DNA of 64,000 nt, taken from positions 682,001 through 746,000 of the forward strand of contig NZ_BMGG01000002.1 in the NCBI RefSeq assembly GCF_014640075.1, in the 5' to 3' direction. The position numbers and the translations under genes were made by a program. How positions within the stretch are numbered: position 1 is the stretch's first letter; each line of letters begins with the position of its first letter. This document shows, in pieces, positions 37,208 through 46,291 of the stretch. The notes beneath the pieces were generated by a model. It was not told the origin of the DNA. It did no database searches and worked only from the letters and a program-made list of their open reading frames with translations. Source of the stretch: Chelatococcus reniformis. GTDB lineage: Bacteria > Pseudomonadota > Alphaproteobacteria > Rhizobiales > Beijerinckiaceae.

Positions 37208-38056
37208 ATGGTTGACATCGCGCAGGTCACGACGGTCGCAGCCCTGCGCCAAGCGGTCGCCGCCTGGCGCAACGCCGGCCAACGGGTCGCATTGGTGCCC
37301 ACCATGGGGGCGTTGCACAAGGGCCATTTGTCGCTGGTCGAGCTGGCCCGCTCGCGCGCCGACCGCATTGTCGTCTCGATCTTCGTGAACCCGACGCAGT
37401 TCGCGCCGAATGAGGACTTCGCCCGCTATCCGCGCGTGCTGGAGCAGGACACCGCCCAGCTCGCGGGCGCCAGCGCCGACCTCGTCTATGCGCCGCCGGT
37501 CGAGGTCATGTACCCGGACGGCTTCGCCACCACCGTGTCGCTCGGCGGTCCGGCGACGGCGGGCCTCGATGACGTCGTGCGGCCGACCCATTTCGCCGGC
37601 GTCGCGACCGTCGTGTCCAAGCTCTTCATCCAGGCAATGCCCGACGTCGCCGTGTTCGGCGAGAAGGACTACCAGCAACTCAAGGTCATCACCCGTATGG
37701 TCCACGATCTAGACCTGCCCGTCGAGATCGTGCCCGCGCCGACCTTGCGCGAGAGCGACGGTCTCGCCCTCTCCTCGCGCAACCGCTACCTCAGCACCGA
37801 AGAGCGGGCGCTTGCGCCGGCGATCTCCCGCGTGCTGATCGAGAGTGCGCGGCGGCTGCGCGCCGGCGAGCCGGTTGCGACGGTTGCCGCCGAGGGCCGG
37901 CAGACCCTGGCCGCCGAAGGCTTCGAGGTCGATTATCTGGAAGCCCGCCATGCCGACACGCTGGCGTCGGTTTCCGGGACGGCTGAGGGCCCGCTCCGGT
38001 TGCTGGCGGCGGCCCGTCTCGGGCGCACGCGGCTGATCGACAACATGGCCGTCTGA
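37208..38056 (+). CDS. panC: Pantothenate synthetase (pantoate-beta-alanine ligase)
   Basis: 282 aa from ATG (MVDIAQVTTVAAL), with GGAGGGAG upstream. Joins pantoate and beta-alanine using ATP in coenzyme A synthesis. Motifs are VPTMGALHKGHLSL, SIFVNPTQFAPNEDF, FGEKDYQQL, and the C-terminal SSRNRYLS. PanB and panD are not nearby. It abuts the convergent 91-aa gene with no bases between their stops (TGATCA). Confidence 0.96.
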   Translation: MVDIAQVTTVAALRQAVAAWRNAGQRVALVPTMGALHKGHLSLVELARSRADRIVVSIFVNPTQFAPNEDFARYPRVLEQDTAQLAGASADLVYAPPVEVMYPDGFATTVSLGGPATAGLDDVVRPTHFAGVATVVSKLFIQAMPDVAVFGEKDYQQLKVITRMVHDLDLPVEIVPAPTLRESDGLALSSRNRYLSTEERALAPAISRVLIESARRLRAGEPVATVAAEGRQTLAAEGFEVDYLEARHADTLASVSGTAEGPLRLLAAARLGRTRLIDNMAV

Positions 38057-38332
38057 TCAGCGGGCGTAACCGGCGCTGAAGCTCGCCCGGCCGCCGATCC
38101 GCATCTCGGTATCGCCGAAGCGCATGGTGCCGACGTCCCGTCCGGCGCCGAGCCGCGTGTCCAGGCGCTCGCGCGGCAACACCGTTGGCGGACAATTCCT
38201 GAGGGCCTTGCCCCGCTCCTGCCTGGTGCCGGGCGCCTTGCACGGCGCAGACGCCGCGTCCGATGTCGCAGCGCCGGCCGACAGCAGGATTGCCGTCAGC
38301 ACCAGACGTCCAGCCGAACCCAATCTCGCCAT
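38057..38332 (-). CDS. Small secreted protein of unknown function (91 aa)
   Basis: 91 aa with a signal-like N-terminus (AGRLVLTAILLSAGAATSDAAS). The mature part contains two Cys (PCKAPGT and NCPPTV) that may form a disulfide, and ends with an Arg/Gly-rich segment (MRFGDTEMRIGGRASFSAGY). It converges on panC with stop codons sharing the palindrome TGATCA. I do not recognise a family. Confidence 0.6.
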   Translation of the reverse strand: MARLGSAGRLVLTAILLSAGAATSDAASAPCKAPGTRQERGKALRNCPPTVLPRERLDTRLGAGRDVGTMRFGDTEMRIGGRASFSAGYAR

Positions 38333-38515
38333 GGCGACCGCTCCCGTCGACGAGCCATGATCCTATAAGCTCAACCGAGTGAATCCGACCCTTTTGAGCG
38401 GATGGACGCTCGGGTCAAGTCCGATGGCGGCGATGCGCTCGGGGGGCCTCTGTTCCCGATACCCTGGTCGGGCTTACCCCCGGACCGTACCTCCGTCTTC
38501 AGGACCCACACCGGC

Positions 38516-38950
38516 TCAGAGCAGGCCGAGGGCCGCCAGGTCGCGCCGCATGTCCTCGGGCATCGCCTCGAGGCCGGCGCCGCGGGCAGCCAGATCCGGC
38601 GGCGCGTCCGCCCCCGCCAGATAGCGCCAGCCCTGGAACGGACGGCTCGGCCGCGGCTCCACCGGCACGACACCCTGATCGAGCACGAGGTGACACCGTC
38701 CGATGCCGTCCCCGTCGGTGAATGGCCGCACCGCGACCAGACGCTGGCGACAGGCGACCTGGCCGCGGATCACCCAGAACAGGGAGCCGCCGTCGAGCTC
38801 GCCGACGCGTTTTGGCACCATGCGCGTCGTGTGCAGTTGCTCGTAGACCCGACCGGTGCGGCGGGCGAGCGCCGCCCGCTCGGCGATCCATTGCTCGAGT
38901 TCGCCGATCGAATCGCAGCCCACGCAAAGTTTGACCAGATTGAGCGCCAT
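38516..38950 (-). CDS. DUF1489 family protein
   Basis: 144 aa, soluble. MALNLVKLCVGCDSIGELEQW and HTTRMVPKRVGELDGGSLFWV-like stretches, then GIGRCHLVLD and FQGWRYLAG, are the DUF1489 (COG5458) landmarks. It is almost confined to alphaproteobacteria. Function is unknown. It stands between the secreted 91-aa gene and the carboxylase alpha gene on the same strand, separated by 92 nt from the latter. Confidence 0.88.
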   Translation of the reverse strand: MALNLVKLCVGCDSIGELEQWIAERAALARRTGRVYEQLHTTRMVPKRVGELDGGSLFWVIRGQVACRQRLVAVRPFTDGDGIGRCHLVLDQGVVPVEPRPSRPFQGWRYLAGADAPPDLAARGAGLEAMPEDMRRDLAALGLL

Positions 38951-39042
38951 GCCCGGTTGTAGCGTTGCGCACGCGGCCGGCCAAGCCGCACCGCCGGGGC
39001 CATCCCCAGCTTGCCGCGCCCGCCTCCGCCGGCGCCCAAGCC

Positions 39043-41046
39043 CTACTCGTCCTCGTGCAGCACCACGATCGGCGCGCCCTCCGCCACCTGCTGTCCGGCT
39101 GCGGCGCGCACGTCCGCGACGGTTCCCGCCCGCGGTGCGACGAGTGCGTGCTCCATCTTCATGGCCTCGACCACCGCCAGGCGCTGGCCCTTGGTGACGG
39201 CTTCGCCGGCGGCGACCAGGATGGCGACCACCTTGCCGTGCATCGGTGACTTGACGGTACCACCGGCTTCCCCGATGTGCTCCAGATCGACGGCGAAGGG
39301 ATCAAAAGGGGCGACCGTAACCTGACGGCCGTCGCGGAGCGCGATCAAGGCCCGTCCTGCCGCGATGACGATGGTGCCGTCGCCGAATGCGGCCGGGATA
39401 TCGTCGACCTCCGACAGGAGATCCGCCTCGGTCGCCTCGGCGCCCTTGTAGCTGACGGCCACGCGACCATCCGGAAACGACTGGGCGGCCGCGTCGCGCT
39501 CGCCGTCGACCAGCAGCGGGATCTCGACGTGGCGCTCGCCCAGGAGCTGGAAGCCGTGCTCGCTGGCCCACGGGTCGGTGAAGGCGGGGGCCGCGGGGGT
39601 CGCCGTCGCGCCGCGCTGCGCCTGGCGCTGCAGCATCAGGGCGGCCGCGGCCACCGACTGGCCGAAGGGCGGCTGCTCCACCGCGCCCAGTTCGTCCAGG
39701 CGTGCGTCGATGTAGCCCGTATCGAAGCGGCCGGCCCGGAAATCGTGGGACTCGGCGATGCGCTTGAGGAAGGCGAGATTGGTCTTGGGCCCGGCCACCA
39801 GCGTGTCGCCCAGGGCCTCCGCGAGCCGATCGAGCGCCTCGCCGCGGGTCGGCGCGTGGGCGATGATCTTGGCAAGCATGGGGTCGTAGAACGGACTGAC
39901 GCGCCCGCCGCTCTCCACGCCGCTGTCGATACGGACCCCGTCGACCTCCGGGAAATCCAGCAGCCAGATCTGCCCCGTGGACGGCAGGAAGCCCTTCTCA
40001 GGATCCTCCGCATAGAGCCTAGCCTCGACGGCATGCCCGTGGAGGCGTAGGTCCTCCTGGCTGAACGGCAGCGCGTCGCCGGCGGCGACGCGGAATTGCA
40101 GCTCGACCAGATCGAGGCCGGTGATCGCCTCGGTCACCGGGTGCTCCACCTGCAACCGCGTGTTCATTTCCATGAAATAGAAGCGGTCGGGCTTGAGGCC
40201 CTCCCGCCCGTCGGCGATGAACTCGACGGTCCCGGCGCCGACGTAGCCGACCGCGCGCGCGGCCTCGACGGCGGCCTTGCCCATCGCCTCGCGCACCTCC
40301 GCGGTCATGCCCGGCGCCGGTGCCTCCTCGATCACCTTCTGATGCCGTCGCTGCAGCGAGCAGTCGCGCTCGAACAGATGCACCACGTTGCCGTGGGTGT
40401 CGGCGAAGACCTGGATCTCCACATGCCGGGGCGCCAGGATGTATTTTTCCACCAGCACGCGCGCGTCGCCGAAGGCGCTCTGCGCCTCCCGTTGAGCGCC
40501 CTCGAGCGCGGCGTCGAAGTCAGAGGCCTTGTCGACGCGGCGCATGCCCTTGCCGCCGCCGCCGGCAATCGCCTTGATCAGGACGGGATAGCCGACCTCG
40601 TAGGCCTTCTGGCGCAGGAATTCGGCCTCCTGCTTCTGCCCGTGATAACCCGGCACCACCGGCACGCCCGCCCGCTCGGCCAGGGCCTTCGCCGCATCCT
40701 TCAATCCCATCGCCCGCATGGCCGCAGCCGGCGGGCCGACGAGCGTTACGCCGGCCGCCGCGCAGGCGTCAGCGAATTCCGCGCGCTCGGACAGGAAGCC
40801 GTAGCCCGGATGGATGCACTGGGCGCCCGAGGCCTTGGCCGCCTCGATGATGCGGCCGATGACCAGGTAACTTTCCGCCGCCGGCGCCGGCCCGATCAAC
40901 ACCGCCTCGTCAGCCTGGCGAACGAACAGAGCGTCGCTATCGACGTCCGAATGGACGGCGATGGTGCGCATGCCGAGCTCGCGCGCCGTGCGGATGATGC
41001 GGCAGGCGATCTCGCCGCGGTTGGCGATCAAAACGCTCTCGAACAC
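39043..41046 (-). CDS. mccA: Biotin-dependent acyl-CoA carboxylase alpha subunit (biotin carboxylase + BCCP), probably 3-methylcrotonyl-CoA carboxylase
   Basis: 667 aa from GTG (FESVLIANRGEIACR); an upstream extension of 15 residues is unsupported. Domains: biotin carboxylase (residues 1-445, with KAIAGGGGKGMRRV ATP loop and FMEMNTRLQVEHPVTE), a BT linker, and a C-terminal biotinyl domain with VVEAMKMEH, where K630 is biotinylated. It carboxylates biotin and passes it to a carboxyltransferase subunit. The best partner is the MccB-like gene at 48886. Propionyl- or acetyl-CoA carboxylase alpha are alternatives, but the paired beta subunit points to leucine or isovalerate catabolism. Confidence 0.85.
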   Translation of the reverse strand: MFESVLIANRGEIACRIIRTARELGMRTIAVHSDVDSDALFVRQADEAVLIGPAPAAESYLVIGRIIEAAKASGAQCIHPGYGFLSERAEFADACAAAGVTLVGPPAAAMRAMGLKDAAKALAERAGVPVVPGYHGQKQEAEFLRQKAYEVGYPVLIKAIAGGGGKGMRRVDKASDFDAALEGAQREAQSAFGDARVLVEKYILAPRHVEIQVFADTHGNVVHLFERDCSLQRRHQKVIEEAPAPGMTAEVREAMGKAAVEAARAVGYVGAGTVEFIADGREGLKPDRFYFMEMNTRLQVEHPVTEAITGLDLVELQFRVAAGDALPFSQEDLRLHGHAVEARLYAEDPEKGFLPSTGQIWLLDFPEVDGVRIDSGVESGGRVSPFYDPMLAKIIAHAPTRGEALDRLAEALGDTLVAGPKTNLAFLKRIAESHDFRAGRFDTGYIDARLDELGAVEQPPFGQSVAAAALMLQRQAQRGATATPAAPAFTDPWASEHGFQLLGERHVEIPLLVDGERDAAAQSFPDGRVAVSYKGAEATEADLLSEVDDIPAAFGDGTIVIAAGRALIALRDGRQVTVAPFDPFAVDLEHIGEAGGTVKSPMHGKVVAILVAAGEAVTKGQRLAVVEAMKMEHALVAPRAGTVADVRAAAGQQVAEGAPIVVLHEDE

Positions 41047-41119
41047 CCCTGGGCCCTCCCGCGGCACTTTCCATTCGGCTTGCAACGACACTCAAACCAT
41101 AGCGCGGCAGAGGACGCTA

Positions 41120-41166
41120 GAGCGCTTCGCCCTGGGCTGGAAACACCGCCGTGCAAAGAAGCGCTC
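41120..41166. repeat. Second palindromic repeat unit between mccA and the SDR gene
   Basis: Perfect 9-bp arms GAGCGCTTC (41120-41128) and GAAGCGCTC (41158-41166) enclose a 29-nt loop. The flank continues AGATTCAAAGGATTATAAGC. It begins CTAGAGCG like the larger dispersed repeat, suggesting a related but distinct intergenic element. Confidence 0.65.
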
Positions 41167-41214
41167 CAGATTCAAAGGATTATAAGCCTTTCGCGCAGCC
41201 CCTACGGTCGGCGA

Positions 41215-41970
41215 TCAGCCGCGGCCCACGAACGGCATGGTGGTCGCCATCACAGTCATGAACAGCACATTGGCCTCGAGTGGCAGGCGTGCCATGGCGA
41301 GCACCGCCTCCGCCACGTGCGCCACGTCCATCAGCGGCTCGCTGCGCAGCGAGCCGTCGGCCTGCGGCACGCCGGCCGCCATGCGGCCGGTCATCTCCGT
41401 CGCGGCGTTGCCGATGTCGATCTGGCCGCAGGCGATGTCGAAGGCGCGCCCGTCGAGGGCCGTCGAGCGGGTCAGCCCCGTGATGGCGTGCTTGGTCGCC
41501 GTGTAGGGCGCCGAGTTGGGCCGCGGCGCATAGGCCGATATGGAGCCGTTGTTGATGATGCGCCCGCCGCGCGGCTGCTGTGCCTTCATCAGCCGGAAGG
41601 CCTCGCGCGTGCACAGGAACGGGCCGGTGAGGTTGGTGTCGACGACGGCCTGCCATTGCGCCACGCTGAGTTCATCGATGGGCACCGGCGGCGCCCCGAT
41701 GCCGGCGTTGTTGAACAGCACGTCGAGCCGGCCGAAGCCGATGCGGGCCGCCTCGAACAAGGCGTGCACGGAGCCGGCATCGCCGACGTCGGTCGGCACG
41801 CACAGCACCCGGTCGCCGCCGACGGCGCCCTGCTGGGCGGTCTCCGCGAGGGCCGCCGCCCGCCGGCCGGCCAGCACCGTCCGGTAGCCTTCGGCCATGA
41901 AGGCCAGGGCCACGGCCCGGCCGATGCCGGATCCCGCGCCGGTCACCAGAGCAACCCTGTCGTCCGCCAT
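41215..41970 (-). CDS. Short-chain dehydrogenase/reductase (SDR)
   Basis: 251 aa classical SDR. The glycine motif is VTGAGSGIG, with NNAGIG, catalytic Ser in [10 protein letters not shown] and YTATK for Tyr/Lys. The GRR after strand 2 suggests NADP(H) preference. It lies on the same strand as the carboxylase alpha gene, about 170 nt upstream of it in transcription order, with a palindromic repeat between. The substrate is unknown, although the neighbourhood suggests acyl-CoA or hydroxyacyl metabolism. Confidence 0.88.
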   Translation of the reverse strand: MADDRVALVTGAGSGIGRAVALAFMAEGYRTVLAGRRAAALAETAQQGAVGGDRVLCVPTDVGDAGSVHALFEAARIGFGRLDVLFNNAGIGAPPVPIDELSVAQWQAVVDTNLTGPFLCTREAFRLMKAQQPRGGRIINNGSISAYAPRPNSAPYTATKHAITGLTRSTALDGRAFDIACGQIDIGNAATEMTGRMAAGVPQADGSLRSEPLMDVAHVAEAVLAMARLPLEANVLFMTVMATTMPFVGRG

Positions 41971-42187
41971 CCGTCCCTCCCCGTGTTGCCGTCAGGGCGC
42001 TCACCATAGCCGATGCCGCCGGGCGGCCAACCCGAGGGCCGACGCCGGCCGCCCCGGCGGAAGGGCTGTCAGCAATCTCTCACATATGCTGCTAATGCCT
42101 TGAAATTACACGCGTTTGAACAATATGAGGCTTGCGGGACTCAACGCTGCATCGCCATCATCGACGATCCTTGATCGGAGGAGCACG

Positions 42188-42454
42188 ATGACGCCGGACT
42201 TTCAGAAACAGCTTCAGGGCTATGGGCTCACCACGGCGACGATCCTGTATCGGATGCCCGACCACCCGCGCCTGCTGCAGACATTCGTCTGGCAGGAATA
42301 CGATGTGGCACCGCGCTTTCCCATCCTGAACAAGTTCCTGGAATTCTGGCAGGCCTCGCTGGACGGCCCGGTGCATTCGGTCACCGTCGCGCATGCAAAG
42401 CTCATCAAGGCGACCGAGTACCGCGCGGTCGACGGAGTCTTCGCCATTCACTGA
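42188..42454 (+). CDS. usg: Usg family protein
   Basis: 88 aa from ATG (MTPDFQKQLQGYGLTT), with GGAGG 6 nt upstream. ILYRMPDHPRLLQTFVWQEYD and FPILNKFLEFWQASLDGP are the Usg family core. Usg was first described beside the trp operon of Caulobacter and its function is unknown. It is the first plus-strand gene after the SDR and is followed by a strong hairpin just before exoD. Confidence 0.92.
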   Translation: MTPDFQKQLQGYGLTTATILYRMPDHPRLLQTFVWQEYDVAPRFPILNKFLEFWQASLDGPVHSVTVAHAKLIKATEYRAVDGVFAIH

Positions 42455-42510
42455 CCCCCCGGAGCCGAGGTGGGTCGCCCGCCCCTTGGCCCTGAGGCCG
42501 CCGTAAGTTA

Positions 42511-42540
42511 AGGAGAGCGGATCGAGCGCCCCGCTCTCCT
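42511..42540. repeat. 10-bp perfect inverted repeat in the exoD leader
   Basis: AGGAGAGCGG (42511-42520) and CCGCTCTCCT (42531-42540) form a 10-bp stem with a 10-nt loop, ending 11 nt before the exoD TTG. It may terminate the usg transcript or mask exoD translation initiation. No U-tract follows. Confidence 0.7.
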
Positions 42541-42551
42541 GGCCCCGGTCT

Positions 42552-43154
42552 TTGTCAGATATCCAGCGCACGTCCGACGTCCTGATCGCACTCGCCGCCG
42601 GCGACAATGATCGGGTCAGCGTCGGCGAGATTGTCAGCAGGCTGCATCACCAGGCCTTTGCCTTGCTGGTCGTCGTCCTCGCCCTGCCCAACTGCCTGCC
42701 GATGCCGCCGCCGATCCCGTTGATCAGCGGCCTCCTGCTGGGCTTCGTCGCCATCCAGATCATCCTGGGCCTGCACACGCCCTGGCTGCCGCCGCGGCTC
42801 CTGGCGAAGACCGTCGCACGGGCCGATGTCGCGAAGGCCGTGGATCGAGCGCTGCCGGCCGTGCGCCGCCTGGAGCATATCTCGCGCACGCGCCTCGCCG
42901 TCTTCAACACGCCGATCGGCATGCGCGCCACGGGCGTGATCCTCCTCGTGATCGCCCTCGGCCTGCTGGCGGCACCGCCGTTCGTCGGCCAGATCCCGCT
43001 CGGCTTCGCCGCCTGTCTGGTCGGGCTCGGGCTGGTGGAGCGCGACGGGGCGATCGCCGGGGTGGGTATCGCCTTCGGCGCGCTCGGTGTCGCGCTGAGC
43101 TTCAGCTTCGTGGTCGCGATCGTCTCCGGCATCGAGGCCCTGGCCGGGTCGTAA
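42552..43154 (+). CDS. exoD: ExoD family exopolysaccharide synthesis protein
   Basis: 200 aa with four or five hydrophobic segments. SVGEIVSRLHHQAFALLVVVLALPNCLPMPPPIPLISGLLLGFVA (in overlapping parts) and RRLEHISRTRLAVFNTPIGMRATG match ExoD, a membrane protein linked to exopolysaccharide synthesis and nodule invasion in Sinorhizobium. The start TTG at 42552 is the only candidate giving a full N-terminus. There is no visible Shine-Dalgarno, and a strong hairpin precedes it. Confidence 0.85.
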   Translation: MSDIQRTSDVLIALAAGDNDRVSVGEIVSRLHHQAFALLVVVLALPNCLPMPPPIPLISGLLLGFVAIQIILGLHTPWLPPRLLAKTVARADVAKAVDRALPAVRRLEHISRTRLAVFNTPIGMRATGVILLVIALGLLAAPPFVGQIPLGFAACLVGLGLVERDGAIAGVGIAFGALGVALSFSFVVAIVSGIEALAGS

Positions 43155-43269
43155 TACGGCTGGACGCTCGAGACCTGGGGCTTCACATTGCGCGGAGCCG
43201 CCGCCCCGAACGTCCGACCTGCGTCGGCCCGAGGGCCGCCCGAAATCCGGCCCGTCACCAGGAGGAGAC

Positions 43270-44535
43270 ATGAGCGGTTGGCTCGCCCCCTATCGTGCCG
43301 TTGATTTGACCGACGAGCGCGGGCTGCTGGCCGGCCAGATGCTGGCCAAGCTCGGCATGGACGTGATCCAGGTCGAGCCGCCGCGGGGCTCCCACGCCCG
43401 GCAGGTCGCTCCATTCGACGAGGCAGGACGCTCGTTCTACTGGTCGGCCTTCGCCGCTGGCAAACGAGGGGTGACGCTGGATGTCGAGCAGCCCGACGGC
43501 CGCGAGCTGCTGCTGCGCCTCGTCGACCGCGCGGATTTTCTGTTCGAGACGGCCCGCCCCGGACGGCTCGCCGAGCTCGGCCTCTCCTACGACATTCTGC
43601 GCGTCCGCAATCCGCGGCTCGTCCACGTCTCGATCACGCCCTTCGGATCGGACGGGCCCAAGCGCGACTATGCCGATGCCGAGCTCATTCTATGGGCCGC
43701 CGGCGGCCCGCTGGTGCCGAACCGCGACGCCGAGGGACAGCCGCTGCGGATCAGCGTGCCCCAGGCCTATCTGCACGGCGCGGCAGACGCGGCGGCCGGC
43801 GCCATGATCGCTCACTTTGCCCGCCTGCAATCCGGACGCGGGCAGCACGTCGACATCTCCGTCCAGCAGAGCGTCACCCAGGCGACGCTCGCCAGTCACC
43901 TGGCCGCCGCCGTCGGTCACCCCGACTTCTCGTTCACGCCCGCCATCCGCCCGGCAAACGGGCCCAAGGCGCTCGACCTCTCGGGCAGCGGCGCGCGCAC
44001 GCGGCGTTCGAAGTGGATCGTACGCGACGGCCTCGTCGAGATGCACCTGGGCCTCGGCCCGGCCGCCGGCGACAAAGCCAACAATTTCTTCGCCTGGATG
44101 AAAGAGGAAGGCGCCCTCCCGGCCGCGCTGCACGACTGGGACTGGGTCAAGGCGCCGCAGCGGATCATGGCGGGCGAGGCCAGCGAGGACGACCTCGATC
44201 TCGCCCGCGCCGCCGTGGCCGAGTTCCTCGCCCATCGCAGCAAGGCGGACCTGCTGGCCGAGGCGCTGAAGCGGAGGGTACTGCTCGCGCCGATCAACGA
44301 CATCGGCGACCTCCTGGCGAGCGAGCAACTCGCGGCGCGCGGGTTCTTTGTCGCCGTCGAGGAAGACGGCCGGCCGCGCACCCTGCCCGGCGCCTTCGCC
44401 TTCGGTGCAGCGGACATGTTCGCGCCGCCCAGGGGCGCGCCGACGCTCGGGCAGGACAACGAGTCCGTCTTCGGCGAATTGCTCGGCGTCGAGGGCGCCA
44501 CGCTCGCCGGGCTCCGGCAGAGAGGCGTGATATGA
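43270..44535 (+). CDS. CaiB/BaiF family III CoA-transferase (first of a pair)
   Basis: 421 aa. Family III enzymes move CoA between acyl groups through a covalent Asp intermediate. The catalytic Asp is D173 in LHGAADAAAGAMIAHF. FETARPGRLAELGLSY and GQHVDISVQQSV are further family features. MSGWLAPYRAVDLTDERGLLAGQML is a typical N-terminus. Its stop overlaps the start of the second CoA-transferase (ATGA). Substrates cannot be told from sequence. Confidence 0.9.
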   Translation: MSGWLAPYRAVDLTDERGLLAGQMLAKLGMDVIQVEPPRGSHARQVAPFDEAGRSFYWSAFAAGKRGVTLDVEQPDGRELLLRLVDRADFLFETARPGRLAELGLSYDILRVRNPRLVHVSITPFGSDGPKRDYADAELILWAAGGPLVPNRDAEGQPLRISVPQAYLHGAADAAAGAMIAHFARLQSGRGQHVDISVQQSVTQATLASHLAAAVGHPDFSFTPAIRPANGPKALDLSGSGARTRRSKWIVRDGLVEMHLGLGPAAGDKANNFFAWMKEEGALPAALHDWDWVKAPQRIMAGEASEDDLDLARAAVAEFLAHRSKADLLAEALKRRVLLAPINDIGDLLASEQLAARGFFVAVEEDGRPRTLPGAFAFGAADMFAPPRGAPTLGQDNESVFGELLGVEGATLAGLRQRGVI

Positions 44536-45743
44536 CCGGGATGAAGCCCCTCGGCGATCTGAAGGTGCTCGACCTCGCCTGGGTCGTGGCGGGGCCGGCC
44601 ATCGGCCGCGCGCTGGCCGACTACGGCGCGACGGTCGTGCGCGTGGAGTCGTCTGTGCGCATCGAGACGGCGCGGCTGATGGGCCCCTACCCCGGCGGCA
44701 AAAGCGACCCGCAGCGCTGCGCCCTCTACGACACCTACAATTCCGGCAAGCTGGGACTGGCCCTCGACCTCGGCCAGCCGGCCGGGCGCGAGGTGGTCCG
44801 CGACCTTGCGCGCTGGGCGGATGTGCTGGTCGAAAGCTTCGCCCCGGGCCGGATGGCCCTCTGGGGCCTGGGCCCCGAAACCCTCCGTGCCGACAACCCG
44901 CGCCTGATCGGCGTCAGCACATCGCTGATGGGCCAGACAGGCCCCCTTAGGTCTTTTGCCGGCTTCGGCAACATGGGGGCGGCCATGGCGGGGTATCAGC
45001 TGCTGGTCGGCCGTGAGGGCGCCCTCCCGGTCGGTCCCTTCGGGCCCTACACGGACTTCGTCGGCCCGCGGTTCGGCCTCGTTGCCCTGCTTGCGGCGCT
45101 GGAGCACCGCCGCCTCACCGGCGAAGGCTGCTGGCTTGATATTTCCCAGGCCGAGGCCGGCGTCCAGTTCCTGGCGCCGCAGGTCGCCCACGGCGCGGCC
45201 ACCGGCCGCTTTCCGGCCGCCGCCGGCAATCGCGACCCGCAGTTCGCGCCGCACGGCGTGTTCCCCTGCCAGGGTGATGACGAGTGGGTGGCGATCGTGG
45301 CCCGCACCGACGCCGAATGGTCGCGTCTCGCCGCGCTCATGGGGGGGGACGCGCTGGATGCAGCCTTCGCGACCCTCGCGGGCCGCAAGGATCAGGAACA
45401 GCGGCTGGAGGCCATCGTGGCCGCGTGGACGCGCCGTCGCCATGCGCACGACGTCGAAGGGGCACTGCAGGCGCTGGGCGTGCCGGCGCACCAGGCGAGC
45501 ACCTCCGCCGACATAGTCGCCGACCCCCAACTCGCGGCACGGGAGCACTTTGTGCATCTGCCGCACGAACTGGGTGGCGAGAGCATCGTCGATGCGAGCC
45601 GGTATCGGCTGTCCGAGACGCCGGCGACCTACGACCGGGCGGCCCCGCACTTCGGCCGCGACGCCGGCTATGTCCTTGGCGATCTCCTGGGCTATGACGC
45701 CGGTCGCATCGAGAAGCTCAATGAGGCCGGCGTCCTCAGGTAA
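44532..45743 (+). CDS. CaiB/BaiF family III CoA-transferase (second of a pair)
   Basis: 403 aa, start ATG overlapping the previous stop (ATGA). The catalytic Asp is D175 in GPYTDFVGPRF. VLDLAWVVAGPAIGRALADYGA, YNSGKLGLALDL and ESFAPGRMALWGLG are family signatures. Both members of the pair keep the active-site Asp. Adjacent coupled pairs are known to form heteromeric CoA-transferases (for example BbsEF or SmtAB types), so a heteromer is likely but not proven. Confidence 0.9.
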   Translation: MTGMKPLGDLKVLDLAWVVAGPAIGRALADYGATVVRVESSVRIETARLMGPYPGGKSDPQRCALYDTYNSGKLGLALDLGQPAGREVVRDLARWADVLVESFAPGRMALWGLGPETLRADNPRLIGVSTSLMGQTGPLRSFAGFGNMGAAMAGYQLLVGREGALPVGPFGPYTDFVGPRFGLVALLAALEHRRLTGEGCWLDISQAEAGVQFLAPQVAHGAATGRFPAAAGNRDPQFAPHGVFPCQGDDEWVAIVARTDAEWSRLAALMGGDALDAAFATLAGRKDQEQRLEAIVAAWTRRRHAHDVEGALQALGVPAHQASTSADIVADPQLAAREHFVHLPHELGGESIVDASRYRLSETPATYDRAAPHFGRDAGYVLGDLLGYDAGRIEKLNEAGVLR

Positions 45744-45919
45744 GCGCTGAATGGCTTGGAGCGCGGCTCCAGGCGAACACCGGCCCTTCGTCGGCCAACG
45801 GCAGCATGTCGGGTGTGACTGTGTTGACGTCTTTCGGCAGCGGCCGCTTCGAGCAAGGGACAGCCATCATCGACGGCATGTCGCCGCGCGCAGGCCCCCT
45901 ACCTATGAAGGAAGTCCGG

Positions 45920-46240
45920 ATGGCCATTCTCCTCGACGTCCGCGTGCCGCATGCGCTGGGCGGCGCTGCCGCCAGGCGCCTGATCGACGCGCGCATGAGC
46001 GATATCGAGGCAGCCCTGCCGCCGTTCGTCCGCGACGCTCGCGGCGAGTGGCACGACGATGTCTTCGCCTTCGGCATGACCGCTTTCCGGGAGCAGATCT
46101 CCGGCACGATCTCGATCCTCGAGACGGGCATCCGGGTGGAGGCCACGCTGCCCGCCCTCGCCGCGCCGTTCGAGCGCACCATCGCCGATGCCATCCGCGT
46201 CCATCTGGAAACGCTTATCTCGCCCAGAAAGCCTGCATGA
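45920..46240 (+). CDS. Polyhydroxyalkanoic acid system family protein
   Basis: 106 aa from ATG (MAILLDVRVPHALGGAAARR), with AAGGAAG just upstream; an upstream ATG at 45905 is an alternative. HALGGAAARRLIDARMSDIE and FRVEATLPALAAPFERTI-like phrases (here IRVEATLPALAAPFERTIAD) match the PHA_gran_rgn family, small proteins encoded near PHA genes or granule regulators. The phasin gene 12 kb away fits PHA storage. Function of the family is not well established. Confidence 0.82.
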   Translation: MAILLDVRVPHALGGAAARRLIDARMSDIEAALPPFVRDARGEWHDDVFAFGMTAFREQISGTISILETGIRVEATLPALAAPFERTIADAIRVHLETLISPRKPA

Positions 46241-46291
46241 GATGTCGCGGCGATGCCGAGGCGCCAAACCCCGGCGCATCCATTGCCGCTC

